DNA from: CAJQLB01 sp041392065
Lineage (GTDB): Bacteria > Bacteroidota > Bacteroidia > Flavobacteriales > Flavobacteriaceae
DNA length: 64,000 nt
Direction: 5' to 3'
Assembly: GCA_041392065.1 (NCBI GenBank)
Contig: JAWKMU010000001.1
Coordinates: forward strand, 620,001 to 684,000
In this document: piece after piece, positions 8,613 to 17,499 of the stretch
How positions within the stretch are numbered: position 1 is the stretch's first letter
Layout of the letters: each line of letters starts with the position of its first letter
The notes under the pieces: generated by a model
What the model was told of the DNA's origin: nothing
The model's database searches: none
What the model saw: only the letters and a program-made list of their open reading frames with translations
Position numbers and translations under genes: made by a program

Positions 8613-9827
8613 CTAATTGCTGTTGTTTACAAATTTTAGATTAATTCCAATGGCAAATAAAAAGTCTCTACCATCAAAATAAGGTTCTATTGTTGGGCCA
8701 TTATTATTGTATTCGTTGAGAACTTTACTGGTTACAAAATCAATTTCGGTATTAAAAGGAAAAGCATTATTGGTTATTTCATTTAAAGGTAGTTTAACTC
8801 CAAATCCCCAAGTAAAGCCACGCTTATTGTCTGTAACCCAATAACCACTTCCATCTTCTTTACTTTCTGATGGTCTTTTCTCATTGTAATAACCCATACG
8901 AAAGGCTGCAAAATCTAAAAACAAGGCTTCTGCACCAATACCAAAGGCCGAGTTAAACTCATGGTTGGTGTTAAAGAAATCATCCTCTGGGCCTTTTAAA
9001 ACATCTCTATATTGTAAATGCAATGCTAAGTCTATTTGTCTTGGCATATCTGCAAAAAAAGATTTGCCTTCTACAAAAGTTGGGCTAAATGGTAAACGTA
9101 CCTGGTATGCTGTACCAAAAGTAAGGTGTATTGGTAGGTCTCTGTAATTAAGGAAATCCTCATAGGTTTGCTCTATTCTATTTTTCATTAAGGCATTGAC
9201 TAAACTAGCCGCAAATCGTATATTTTGTTGTTGGATATTTTCAGATTTTATCCAATCGACTTCTTTATCGTAAACGGCACCAACAGATAGAATCAATTCG
9301 GAATTTGTTATTGTGCCCTTTCCAACAGAGCGATCCACAATGTAATTACCAGAAACCCCAATTTGTAAATTTGGTATAACCTCATAAGCAGCAACTAGAT
9401 TATACCAAGACTGGCTTCTTCTTCCGTCAGGTAATTCTTCGTAGCCTCCTATTATGGTGGTCCAAGGAGAATCTTTATCATCTAGCCAAGAAAATGTACT
9501 TGCTCCTAGGGTAAGCTTGTCATTAATTTTGTAAGAAACACCTATAAATGGAAATCTCCCTTTTCTGTAAACCTCACTACCAGAAGCGTAATTAAGGTGA
9601 ACATTTAGTTTTTCTTTTGTTAAACCTATGGTTGCGGGATTATAAAAGGCATTTTCTATGCCTGGTAGTGTGATAGTAGTTAAGCCCATACCAGTTGCTC
9701 TGGCACTAGAAAGTTGCATATTAAACAATCCTCTATAATGCGTAGGTAAATAATGCGTTAATTGAGCTTTAACTGAAAAAGATTGGAATACTATAGTTAA
9801 AAAGAATAGGTTGAATAGCTTTTTCAT
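8613..9827 (-). CDS. Outer-membrane beta-barrel protein (PorV/OMPP1-like)
   Basis: I chose the internal ATG (MKKLFNLFFLTIVFQSF...KAQ), which gives a proper signal peptide and 404 residues. The 20-residue upstream extension has no signal character. The mature part opens with a segment containing GLFNMQLSSARATGMG and ENAFYNPA, typical of PorV/PorQ and OMPP1/FadL-like barrels. Alternating amphipathic strands follow (LGASTFSWLDD, LQIGVSGNYI, DLALHLQYRD, FAFRMGYY). It ends in a strand with FAIGINLKF. The exact family is uncertain, and no T9SS structural genes are nearby to support a PorV role. Confidence 0.7.
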   Translation of the reverse strand: MKKLFNLFFLTIVFQSFSVKAQLTHYLPTHYRGLFNMQLSSARATGMGLTTITLPGIENAFYNPATIGLTKEKLNVHLNYASGSEVYRKGRFPFIGVSYKINDKLTLGASTFSWLDDKDSPWTTIIGGYEELPDGRRSQSWYNLVAAYEVIPNLQIGVSGNYIVDRSVGKGTITNSELILSVGAVYDKEVDWIKSENIQQQNIRFAASLVNALMKNRIEQTYEDFLNYRDLPIHLTFGTAYQVRLPFSPTFVEGKSFFADMPRQIDLALHLQYRDVLKGPEDDFFNTNHEFNSAFGIGAEALFLDFAAFRMGYYNEKRPSESKEDGSGYWVTDNKRGFTWGFGVKLPLNEITNNAFPFNTEIDFVTSKVLNEYNNNGPTIEPYFDGRDFLFAIGINLKFVNNSN

Positions 9828-9887
9828 GTTTTTGGTTGTTTTAGTAGTTTGTAAAGTATCATCGTTAAACATGAAAAATGTCATCAT

Positions 9888-9917
9888 AAAAAAACTCCCA
9901 ATTTTTTGGGAGTTTTT
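9888..9917 (-). terminator. Rho-independent terminator
   Basis: On the minus strand, stem ACTCCCAA / TTGGGAGT with a four-base A loop is followed by a T-run. It ends the lipoprotein gene whose stop is at 9921. Its stem is identical to that of the terminator at 8522-8552. Confidence 0.88.
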
Positions 9918-9920
9918 AGT

Positions 9921-11102
9921 TTAACCTCTTAATCTATAAGAGTTGATGATTTTTTTAAGTTGAAGTTTTAAGTTTTCGCCAGAGTCATAGACCATTTGGT
10001 CATCTGTTGGAAAATGAACTCTTCGTTGTCTTAATAAAGCTCTATCATTATTGGTTAAAGCTCTATCATCTCCTCTGTAAACACCAAATCTGTTTTCAAA
10101 TACAAATTCTGTATCAATTGGAAAAGCATCCAAAACACGATTTGTTCTTAAATCTGTGTAAACAACATCAGCTAAAACTTGTGTAGATTTATACTGGCTA
10201 AATTCTGAAAAACGAGCTCTTACATTAATAATATTATCAATTTTAATATCATTGCCTAAAGAGTCTTTCATCACATTACCATTGTCATCTAATTGATATT
10301 TCCAACCATCAACAATTTGTCTTTCGCGAATGAGTTGCTTTTCTCTAAATTCCTCTGGAGAAATCAAAATACGCTTTAACTGTAATTGCATAGCATAATC
10401 ATAGTCTATGGTTTCATCTTTTATAGCGTGATATTCAGTCCAAAACTGATCTAATCCATAAGTATCAAAATCAAGTAATTCTTGCTCTAATCCTTGTGGA
10501 ATAATTTGATGTGTTCTATTTTCAATATTTACAATGACATGGTCAATCCCTTTTTCATGAGCTTCAACCATAAGGTCTCTAGTTTCTTCAAAATTTGGAT
10601 TGATACTTTCTATATATCTAAATATATCATAAGCTTCTCTTGCATCATATTTATTTCCAGAATCTAATAATGCAATACCTTTGTCTATCATATAGTCAGA
10701 CACTTTGTATCTGTAATCAACTATAGCATTGGTATAATCATTGAATTTTAAATTCAAGTATTTGTTACCAATTTTTAAAGGAAGAACTGGCTTAATAGCT
10801 TCTTGACGAGCATTCAAATCAGTATAAATCTCAAAGATTGCTTTATACTGTTCAGGATTGCCATCTTTTTTAAGATGCTCAATGGTTTTTAGGTCACGCT
10901 CAACCACTTTGTAGTATGCATCTTCCAACATTACAACAAATTGCTGTTTGCGCTTTTTGTCTTTGTTGTTTTCAAGTTTCTTTAAAGCATTAGCAATAGC
11001 AACATCATAGTTGCCTGAGTGCAACTGCTTTTCAATTTGCTTTCTTCCACCACAAGATAGTAGTACTGAAAGAAGGACTGTTAAGAGTAGTAATTTCTTC
11101 AT
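9921..11102 (-). CDS. Lipoprotein of unknown function, helical repeats
   Basis: The 393-residue protein has a lipoprotein signal (VLLSC, cysteine at 17). Residues ~20-200 are helical and TPR-like (HSGNYDVAIANALKKLENNKDK, YDAREAYDIFRYIESINPNFEETRDL). Then comes a region with QIIPQGLEQELLDFDTYGLDQFW and a C-terminal beta-rich part (VRARFSEFSQYKSTQVLADVVYTDLRTNRVLDAFPI) ending near YRLRG. I recognise no catalytic motif. Similar lipoproteins occur across flavobacteria without a defined role. It is separated from the PorV-like gene by a terminator, so it is a single transcription unit. Confidence 0.75.
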   Translation of the reverse strand: MKKLLLLTVLLSVLLSCGGRKQIEKQLHSGNYDVAIANALKKLENNKDKKRKQQFVVMLEDAYYKVVERDLKTIEHLKKDGNPEQYKAIFEIYTDLNARQEAIKPVLPLKIGNKYLNLKFNDYTNAIVDYRYKVSDYMIDKGIALLDSGNKYDAREAYDIFRYIESINPNFEETRDLMVEAHEKGIDHVIVNIENRTHQIIPQGLEQELLDFDTYGLDQFWTEYHAIKDETIDYDYAMQLQLKRILISPEEFREKQLIRERQIVDGWKYQLDDNGNVMKDSLGNDIKIDNIINVRARFSEFSQYKSTQVLADVVYTDLRTNRVLDAFPIDTEFVFENRFGVYRGDDRALTNNDRALLRQRRVHFPTDDQMVYDSGENLKLQLKKIINSYRLRG

Positions 11103-11295
11103 AATCTTGTGTTTTATAGTTATACATATGAAGAAGATCCCAATTATGATGCCAAACTAAAAAGAGGTGTTTTTTACTTAGCTTTTTTGAGTTAACTTAG
11201 TGATTAAGTTGATAGCAACCATATCACAAGTCCTATTAATCCATAAAACATAAACAAAAAAACTTCTAATTTATATTTCAATATTTTATGAAGCA

Positions 11296-11649
11296 TTACT
11301 TATACGTATTAATTGCTAATTCCCAGATAGCATAATTTTTAACTATAATTCTGTATGTGTTCCCTGTTTTATCGGTTATTTCTAAGACATTTTTTTGAAT
11401 ACCGTGTTTGCCTTGGTTTATATCAGTGATATCACTTAGTTTTAGGTCGAAACCGTATTTTTTGGATTCAATCTTTTTCTTTATCCACCTTACTATAAAA
11501 CCAGAAGCAATCGTAGTTTTACTACTGACTAGAATGAGTCGATCTTCGGTTAAAAAGAGTTCTCCATTTAAGAGTTGCAGCTTAGTTTTTAGATAACCAA
11601 CCTTTTCACTTTTTAAATAATTTATCGGTGCTTCTAATAGTTTTTCCAT
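11296..11649 (-). CDS. Small GRAM/PH-like protein
   Basis: The ATG at 11649 (MEKLLEAP) lies 4 bases after the stop of the upstream gene and gives 117 residues. A longer frame reaching 11736 would overlap that gene by about 80 bases, so I did not use it. The sequence LLNGELFLTEDRLILVSSK, a basic stretch (RWIKKKIESKKYGFDLKLSDITDI) and LEITDKTGNTYRIIVKN fit the seven-strand GRAM/bacterial PH fold. There is no signal peptide, so it probably stays in the cytoplasm, unlike its operon partners. It is the last gene of the five-gene cluster. Confidence 0.65.
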   Translation of the reverse strand: MEKLLEAPINYLKSEKVGYLKTKLQLLNGELFLTEDRLILVSSKTTIASGFIVRWIKKKIESKKYGFDLKLSDITDINQGKHGIQKNVLEITDKTGNTYRIIVKNYAIWELAINTYK

Positions 11650-11653
11650 AGTT

Positions 11654-12673
11654 TTATTTTGATGCATTTCTACATAATATTTCTTCTTTTTCGCCGCGTT
11701 TAAAAGGGATGAACGCTTTTCCGTAAGTACCACCACCTTGATATTCTTTTACGATTTGAAAATCTAACAAATAGCACTTTCCGTTTTCCTCGTACACCAA
11801 TTGTGCATTACATGCTTTGTTATTAATACTGTTAGGGTATTTAGTGTTTTTGTAGATGTTGTATTTATCTCCTGTAATTACAATGCGCTTAACATTGTAG
11901 CCCTTCTTTTCTGCAGCTGCTTCAACAATTTTTATATTTTCTGAATTATGCATGTCTCCTTCCTTATCCATCCGAACGCGTTTCACTTTTTCATAATGAA
12001 TACGGTTCATCATTCTCAACATAGCCTCTTTGCCTTTATCAGTTATTGTAATTGTAAACTTTTTTTCTAAGATATTTCTAGACATAGGAAAACCAAAAAC
12101 GATTCTACCATTATGAGGTTTGTTTACAGATAATTTGGTAAGGCACGATAAGAACTTGTTGTAAATTGGATCTAGCCATTGGTCTGTTTTGTAATAATCG
12201 TTACTCGGAAAAATAGGAAGTGATAGATAGTTTTGTTGCTCTTCCTCATCTGTGAGGTCATAAGCTTTTTTCCACCATAGTACAAAACAACCGTTACCCA
12301 TAGATTTACCAACATCACTATCAAATTGCAATTGGGCTCTAACATATTGCCCATTTTTGCCCAAATACTCAGCATTGGTATTTTCGAGATAATAGAGAAA
12401 GTAAAGCCCTTTGCTAATATCATCGATAACGATGTTATCTAAAATTTCATTTTCATTTTCTCTACCATAAACTATTGGTGTGTAAGAAAGTAATACCTTG
12501 TTTAAATACTTTTGGTGTACATCTGAATTGTCTTTTGGATTCGCAATATCTTTCGGTGCTTTTTCATTTTGAAATTCTTCATAACCAACATCTACGACAT
12601 GTTCTTCTGAATTACCACAAGACCAAAATGTAATAGAAAACACTAAGACAAAAACTTTATAATATATTTTCAT
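11654..12673 (-). CDS. Lipoprotein, paralogue of the next upstream gene; unknown family
   Basis: The 339-residue product has a lipoprotein signal (ITFWSC). From about residue 52 to the end it aligns with residues ~240-517 of the neighbouring 517-residue protein. Shared landmarks include QLQF, NGC, KAYDLTDEEEQQ, FGFP, VKRIVITG, NKACNA, YEENGKCY and EYQGGGTYGK. I do not recognise the domain. The conserved NGC, NKACNA and EILC cysteines and the GGGTYGK turn could be structural or catalytic. The gene lies 6 bases after its paralogue and looks like a tandem duplicate that lost the helical N-terminal half. Confidence 0.8.
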   Translation of the reverse strand: MKIYYKVFVLVFSITFWSCGNSEEHVVDVGYEEFQNEKAPKDIANPKDNSDVHQKYLNKVLLSYTPIVYGRENENEILDNIVIDDISKGLYFLYYLENTNAEYLGKNGQYVRAQLQFDSDVGKSMGNGCFVLWWKKAYDLTDEEEQQNYLSLPIFPSNDYYKTDQWLDPIYNKFLSCLTKLSVNKPHNGRIVFGFPMSRNILEKKFTITITDKGKEAMLRMMNRIHYEKVKRVRMDKEGDMHNSENIKIVEAAAEKKGYNVKRIVITGDKYNIYKNTKYPNSINNKACNAQLVYEENGKCYLLDFQIVKEYQGGGTYGKAFIPFKRGEKEEILCRNASK

Positions 12674-12679
12674 ATGTTT

Positions 12680-14233
12680 TTATTTTGAAACATTTTCACA
12701 AAGGATTTCGTATTTTCCGCCCCAATCAAAAGCGCAGAATGGTTTTCCATATGTTCCACCACCTTGATATTCTTGTACTATTTGGAATTCATACACGTAA
12801 CATTTGCCATTTTCTTCATAGGCTAATTCTGCGTTGCAAGCTTTGTTTTTTATTTCATAAGGATATTTACTGTTTTTAAAGACTTTATAACTGTTGCCAG
12901 TTATAACGATACGTTTTACATTAAATCCTTTTTTGGCAGCAGCAGCTTTTACAATGTTTATGTTATTGGAATTGTGAGCAGCACCAGGTTTGCCCATTCG
13001 TATGTCTTTCAGCCTTTCGTAGTCAATCTTTTCCATCATAGCTTTTAATTGCTTTTGGCCATCTTCTGTAATGGTGAGGTTGAAAACTTTGTCAAATTCC
13101 TTAGTCGTTCCTGGGAAACCAAATGCTATTCTAGCTTTGTGAACTTTATTTAGTTGCAATTTTACCAAGCATTGCAAAAATCTGTAGTAGGTATTGTCTA
13201 ACCATTTATCTCTTTTGTAGAATTTTGCATCTGGTACTATCGGAAGCGCTAAATATGCTTGTTGTTCTTCTTCATCAGTAAGGTCATAAGCTTTGTCATA
13301 AAATACCAAGCAACCGTTAAAAAGTCTTGAGCCTATATCACCACCAAACTGTAATTGTGCATGTACATATTCAGACTTTTTCCCTAATGCATTTTTTAAG
13401 TAGTCTTTGTTTGGGACATTGTTGTAAAACATAAAATAAATACCACTGTTGTTGTCATCTATGGTGATATCATCTAAAAAATCAGCTTCACTTTCTTGTC
13501 CGTAAACCAAAGGTTTTTGGGAAAGCACTACTTTTTCGCGGTATTTTTTGTGTAATTCGCTTCCTAGGTTTGCTGCATATTTGGCTTCAAATGCACTTTG
13601 ATAAGTGTCAACTTCAGAATTAGCTTGATCGTTAAGGCTCGAGATTTGCTTGTCATTTGGCAATACCTTTTGGTAAAAGCTGGTCATAACCGCTAAGGTT
13701 TTCCATTTGGTCATTGCTTTTTCCTTTAAATCTTCTTCGCTTAAGTAGCCTTTTAATTGTGCAATGGATTCATCAATAGTATTGGCTTTTTTATTGAGTA
13801 AACTATAGACTTTAGTTTCTAAAAATTCGGGAATCTGCTTTTGAACGATATGCGCTTTAGAGGTAAGTATTGATGATGTTCTACCATCAGAATTAAACTG
13901 ATTAAAGGTATTGGTTAAATTTTCGAATAGTTTAGGGTTCTTAGCATCATAAAATGCCTTTGTTTCTTCATAACTTTCATCTTCACTCTCTAGGCGAAAC
14001 ATTAGATCTTGAGCACTAGACACTAGCGATGATAAGTTTTTAATTTCTTCAGTATTGAGTTCTAACGCTTTTTTTGCTTCGTGTTTTTCGTATGTGTTTG
14101 CTACCTCTCTTTTACGTTGTTCGGCTCTTTCGTTAGCGGCTTGTTTTTTAGCTGCCATTTTTTCTTTAAAAGTTTGTCCAGACATGTTTATGGTTATTAA
14201 TAAGGTTAAGATTAAACTGAAATAGGTTTTCAT
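12680..14233 (-). CDS. Secreted protein with coiled-coil N-terminus and the shared unknown C-terminal domain
   Basis: The 517-residue protein has a signal peptide (ending about residue 20, NMSGQ). A strongly charged helical segment follows (KEKMAAKKQAANERAEQRKREVANTYEKHEAKK, written here only to show composition in part: alternating K/E/A). An all-helical region runs to ~235, then comes the C-terminal domain shared with the downstream lipoprotein (VHAQLQFGGDIG, KAYDLTDEEEQQ, VKRIVITGNSYK, EYQGGGTYGKPF, YEILCENVSK). No known catalytic signature was found. It is probably periplasmic or surface-exposed. Gene spacing is 4 bases upstream and 6 downstream, consistent with one operon. Confidence 0.75.
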   Translation of the reverse strand: MKTYFSLILTLLITINMSGQTFKEKMAAKKQAANERAEQRKREVANTYEKHEAKKALELNTEEIKNLSSLVSSAQDLMFRLESEDESYEETKAFYDAKNPKLFENLTNTFNQFNSDGRTSSILTSKAHIVQKQIPEFLETKVYSLLNKKANTIDESIAQLKGYLSEEDLKEKAMTKWKTLAVMTSFYQKVLPNDKQISSLNDQANSEVDTYQSAFEAKYAANLGSELHKKYREKVVLSQKPLVYGQESEADFLDDITIDDNNSGIYFMFYNNVPNKDYLKNALGKKSEYVHAQLQFGGDIGSRLFNGCLVFYDKAYDLTDEEEQQAYLALPIVPDAKFYKRDKWLDNTYYRFLQCLVKLQLNKVHKARIAFGFPGTTKEFDKVFNLTITEDGQKQLKAMMEKIDYERLKDIRMGKPGAAHNSNNINIVKAAAAKKGFNVKRIVITGNSYKVFKNSKYPYEIKNKACNAELAYEENGKCYVYEFQIVQEYQGGGTYGKPFCAFDWGGKYEILCENVSK

Positions 14234-14237
14234 GGCT

Positions 14238-15071
14238 TTACTTTTTTATAAATTTTCTTGAAATTTTTTCATCATCTGCTATTATTGAAACAAAGTAGAT
14301 ACCTGCTTCTAATGACGATACATCTATTACATCAGTATCTATTTTTGTAGAAGACCAAACTTTTTTTCCTAAAACGTTATATATATCAATGGTGTAATCT
14401 TCATTGATTATGTTAGTGATGTGAATATTGTTTTTAGTAATGGTTGGATAAATCCTGAAATCCTCATTTTCATTCGTTTCCAACGAAAGGGTAGGAGTAG
14501 TAATGGTTATGCTAGTAAAAAAGAAGAATAACTGGTCGTTTAATCCATTATCAAAACTATCAGCCATATGTAGCTTCCAATCACCAACTGGTGATTCGCC
14601 AAAGAAAGATGAGAGTGGTTCAATAGGTACAAAAGTACCAGAAGTTGGATCACCTCCTGGACTAGAAGCTATAGACAGACTTGCATTATCATCAAAAGTT
14701 ACTTGTACAGTACTGGTTGGTGTAAAGCCTCCGAAAGTTGGTGATTGTGTAGTATTACCTGTAAAAATTCCACGTACATCGTATACTAAATCTACAGTTG
14801 TGCCTGTTGGTGACTCTAGCCTAAACGCTAAGTCTTCGTGAAACGTAAATCCAAAAATGCCATCATCTTCTGAAGAAAATTCTATAAGAACAGTAATTTG
14901 GTCTATTGTTGGATTTGAACCAAAATCGTTAGAATCAAAATTAATCGTTCGTACTCCAGAAATTCCTAAAAATATACCTTGTGTATTATTAGACTTTGTT
15001 ACTTGTGCATTATTTGTCATTACAGAAAAAAGTAATGACAATGATATTGTTGCCTTTATGATTGAATTCAT
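14238..15071 (-). CDS. Secreted P-domain (proprotein convertase P-like) protein with T9SS sorting domain
   Basis: A signal peptide (ending TNNAQ, about residue 23) is followed by a P/Homo B-type beta-sandwich. It has IDQITVLIEFSSEDDGI, DLAFRLESPTGTTVDLVYD and SFFGESPVGDWKLHMADSFDNGLNDQ. The motif 'L.SPTGT...L' plus 'GxWxLxxxDxxxxDxG' is the family hallmark. The last ~75 residues are a T9SS type A sorting domain (FRIYPTITKNNIHI, YNVLGKKVW, EAGIYFVSI). No protease domain is attached, so it is likely an adhesive or binding protein rather than a protease. It is the second gene of the cluster, 4 bases after the first. Confidence 0.88.
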   Translation of the reverse strand: MNSIIKATISLSLLFSVMTNNAQVTKSNNTQGIFLGISGVRTINFDSNDFGSNPTIDQITVLIEFSSEDDGIFGFTFHEDLAFRLESPTGTTVDLVYDVRGIFTGNTTQSPTFGGFTPTSTVQVTFDDNASLSIASSPGGDPTSGTFVPIEPLSSFFGESPVGDWKLHMADSFDNGLNDQLFFFFTSITITTPTLSLETNENEDFRIYPTITKNNIHITNIINEDYTIDIYNVLGKKVWSSTKIDTDVIDVSSLEAGIYFVSIIADDEKISRKFIKK

Positions 15072-15075
15072 ATCC

Positions 15076-16647
15076 TTAGTTTTTTATAAGCTTTATGCTT
15101 TGCGTTGCATTATTTGCTTTAATTGAAACAAAGTAGATTCCTGCTTTTAACTCTGAAATATCATAAGAATCTTGTAGTGTATTATATTGCTTTACTGATT
15201 TTCCAGTTAAATCAAAGATTTCTAATGAATCAATGGTTTCAACCCCTTTTAGTTTAATTGAAGAGTTAGAAGGGTTTGGGTAAAGACTAATTGCGTAGTT
15301 GCTTTCAAGCGTATTGACGCCTAAAACGGAGTCGTTAAATTTATAGATGCCAGCGGTTGTAGAGAAGATAAGTTCTCCATTAAAATTAATTAAATGGTCA
15401 GGAAAGCTAGAACCACTTCCTGGATTTAAATCGGCTACCATTTGTGTGCCAGTTATGGTGCCATCTGTAACCCAAAGTTCTCTACCATGCGTGCCATCAT
15501 CGGCTGCAAAATACAACCTATTGTTCATTACAATTCCTTTTGAAGGGTCTGAAGAACTTGTTGGATTTAAATTAAAGTGAGTAAATACATTGGTAACACC
15601 ATCTATTTTATGAAGTTCTCTACCATTAACACCATCATTAGCAGAGAAAAATAAGTTGCCATTTAACTCAACAAAATTATAAGGTTCAGATCCACCAGAT
15701 GGATTTACAGAATTAGTTAGACTTATATTATTAGTGTTTGTATCGTAATACCAAAGCTCTTTTCCTGTACTACCATTATCGGCAGAAAAGTATAATTTAT
15801 TATTTATTGAGCAGAATTCTGAGTTTATATCTAAAGCATTTACAGGTCCTGGATTAAGGTCGTTTACTAAAACATTTATTCCTGTGTTGCCATTTGTATA
15901 TCGTAATTCTCTTCCGTTTATACCGTCGTCAGCGTTAAAAAAGAGTAATCCGTTATGTACAAATAATGAATTAGGATAGCTGCTTGGTGTGCCTGTTGCT
16001 ATATCTAAAAATAAATTTGTGCCTACAACTGTACCGTCTGTTCTCCAAATTTCGAAACCATTATTTCCTCCACCATTGCTGGCACTAAAATAGACCATGC
16101 CATTAAATTCGGTTTTGTATTCAGGTGAAGAGCCATATTGTGAGCCAGTGAGAATTTCTTTTAATAATACAGTACCCGAAACTGTACCATCACTAATAAA
16201 TAACTCTGGGTTGCCAATGCTTTCTCTAGCCGTAAATAAGAGGTTAGAGCCTGAAATTACGAAGTCAGATGGGTAACTGCCCTGTGTTGAAGACGCATTA
16301 ATTTCTTTAAATAGATTTGTGCCAGATTCTGTGCCATCTGTATTCCAAAGTTCAAAATTATCTGCGCTATCTCTTGCAGCGAAAAATATTTTCCCTTGAA
16401 ACTCTATAAATCCACCTGCAAAGCTTGATTGTGTACCAACATATATGTCTTTTAAGTTAACAGGATTAGAACTGCCATCGTAGAAATAGGGTTCAACACC
16501 TACGTCAGTATTACTTCCTGAAAAGTAAATACCATTTGCTGTTTTTAAAGGTTTCTGAAAAAAAGTAACATCAGAGCTAACGAGTTCAATCTGAGCGTTT
16601 ATTTTAAAAAAGGCAATTAAAAACGCACATAAGTAAAAATGTTTCAT
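15076..16647 (-). CDS. Secreted ELWxxDGT-repeat protein with T9SS sorting domain
   Basis: The 523-residue protein has a signal peptide (FFKINAQ) and about eight ~50-residue repeats whose core is ELWxxDGT: ELWNTDGT, ELFISDGT, EIWRTDGT, ELRYTNGN, ELWYYDTN, ELHKIDGV, ELWVTDGT. Each is paired with a 'LFFSANDG'-type strand, so a beta-propeller-like surface protein is likely. The C-terminus (YPNPSNSSIKL, LEIFDLTGKSV, KAGIYFVSI) is a T9SS sorting domain. It is the first gene of the five-gene cluster, and the region just upstream holds a LytTR-type direct repeat. Confidence 0.9.
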   Translation of the reverse strand: MKHFYLCAFLIAFFKINAQIELVSSDVTFFQKPLKTANGIYFSGSNTDVGVEPYFYDGSSNPVNLKDIYVGTQSSFAGGFIEFQGKIFFAARDSADNFELWNTDGTESGTNLFKEINASSTQGSYPSDFVISGSNLLFTARESIGNPELFISDGTVSGTVLLKEILTGSQYGSSPEYKTEFNGMVYFSASNGGGNNGFEIWRTDGTVVGTNLFLDIATGTPSSYPNSLFVHNGLLFFNADDGINGRELRYTNGNTGINVLVNDLNPGPVNALDINSEFCSINNKLYFSADNGSTGKELWYYDTNTNNISLTNSVNPSGGSEPYNFVELNGNLFFSANDGVNGRELHKIDGVTNVFTHFNLNPTSSSDPSKGIVMNNRLYFAADDGTHGRELWVTDGTITGTQMVADLNPGSGSSFPDHLINFNGELIFSTTAGIYKFNDSVLGVNTLESNYAISLYPNPSNSSIKLKGVETIDSLEIFDLTGKSVKQYNTLQDSYDISELKAGIYFVSIKANNATQSIKLIKN

Positions 16648-16735
16648 AATAAATAGATTTAAGTTTGATTTGGACTTAAAACTATTATGACATTTGTAAG
16701 TAAAAAGGGATGCGTTAATAGCTGGTCAAGGCTAT

Positions 16736-16767
16736 TTTATAAGTGTTAGTGAATAATTTATAAGTGT
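16736..16767 (-). promoter_or_regulatory. Candidate LytTR-regulator binding site (9-N12-9 direct repeat)
   Basis: Read on the minus strand, ACACTTATA occurs twice (16759-16767 and 16738-16746), separated by exactly 12 bases; the identity extends to 11 bases. LytTR-domain regulators such as AgrA and ComE bind 9-bp direct repeats with 12-bp spacing and consensus resembling ACAGTTAAG. The site lies 88-120 bases upstream of the ELWxxDGT gene ATG and directly downstream of the LytTR regulator gene. A weak -7-like TAGTTTTA (16677-16684) lies about 50 bases closer to the gene. Binding is inferred from geometry. Confidence 0.6.
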
Positions 16768-16791
16768 ATTGAGTGGAAGTGAGAAAAAGTA

Positions 16792-17499
16792 TTAATTTAA
16801 ACTATCTAAATAACTCAGGATTGTTTTGGATTTTCGTATTGAAACAGGAATTTTCTCTCCGTTTTTTAATGTTAAACCTGATTGAATATGCCTATGAAAG
16901 GTCTTTATAAATTCTGTATTTATTAAGTGTGAGTGATGAACTCGCAAAAAATGGGAATGTTCTAAGAGATAAGTGTAATGCTTCAGATTTTTAGAGGCAA
17001 GATGCTTTCCGCTTTTAGTAATAACCTTGGTGTAAGCACCATCAGCTTCAAACCTAATGATATCTTTAGTCTCTAAAACAATGGTTTTGTCTTGGTTTTT
17101 GATGACTATTTTTTTAGCCTCCTGTTCGTGCGGTTCCATAGGGTTTTCGGTTAAAATCACATTAATGATTTTAATTAAATCGAATGGGTTTATGGGCTTT
17201 AAGAGATAGTCGTAAGGTCTAAATTTTATAGCTTGGATAGCGTATTCTTTGTGTGCTGTGATAAATATTAATTTAAAATTGATGTTTGGTAGTAAGTGAA
17301 CCAAATCTAAACCTGTGCCGTCACTCATTTCAATATCTAATAAAACAACATCTGGATTAAACTCAGAAATTAACTGATGACCTTTTAAAACACTATGTGC
17401 TTGCTTAACCTCAAACACATTTTTAAAATTGTGTTCTAATATGCTAGCCATTGCATTTCTAACAGATTTGTTGTCATCTATAATTGCTAATTTCTTCAC
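16792..17499 (-). CDS. LytTR-family response regulator
   Basis: The 235-residue protein has an N-terminal receiver domain: acidic pair IIDDN at 7-9, phosphoacceptor D55 in VVLLDIEMSDG, T in FITAH, and K in YLLKPINP. The C-terminal LytTR DNA-binding domain (about 130-235) has FEADGAYTKVITKSGK and LRVHHSHLINTEFI. It overlaps the upstream kinase gene by 4 bases, so the pair is translationally coupled. The next gene downstream encodes the first protein of the secreted cluster, with a LytTR-type direct repeat in between. That makes the cluster a plausible target. Confidence 0.95.
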   Translation of the reverse strand: MKKLAIIDDNKSVRNAMASILEHNFKNVFEVKQAHSVLKGHQLISEFNPDVVLLDIEMSDGTGLDLVHLLPNINFKLIFITAHKEYAIQAIKFRPYDYLLKPINPFDLIKIINVILTENPMEPHEQEAKKIVIKNQDKTIVLETKDIIRFEADGAYTKVITKSGKHLASKNLKHYTYLLEHSHFLRVHHSHLINTEFIKTFHRHIQSGLTLKNGEKIPVSIRKSKTILSYLDSLN

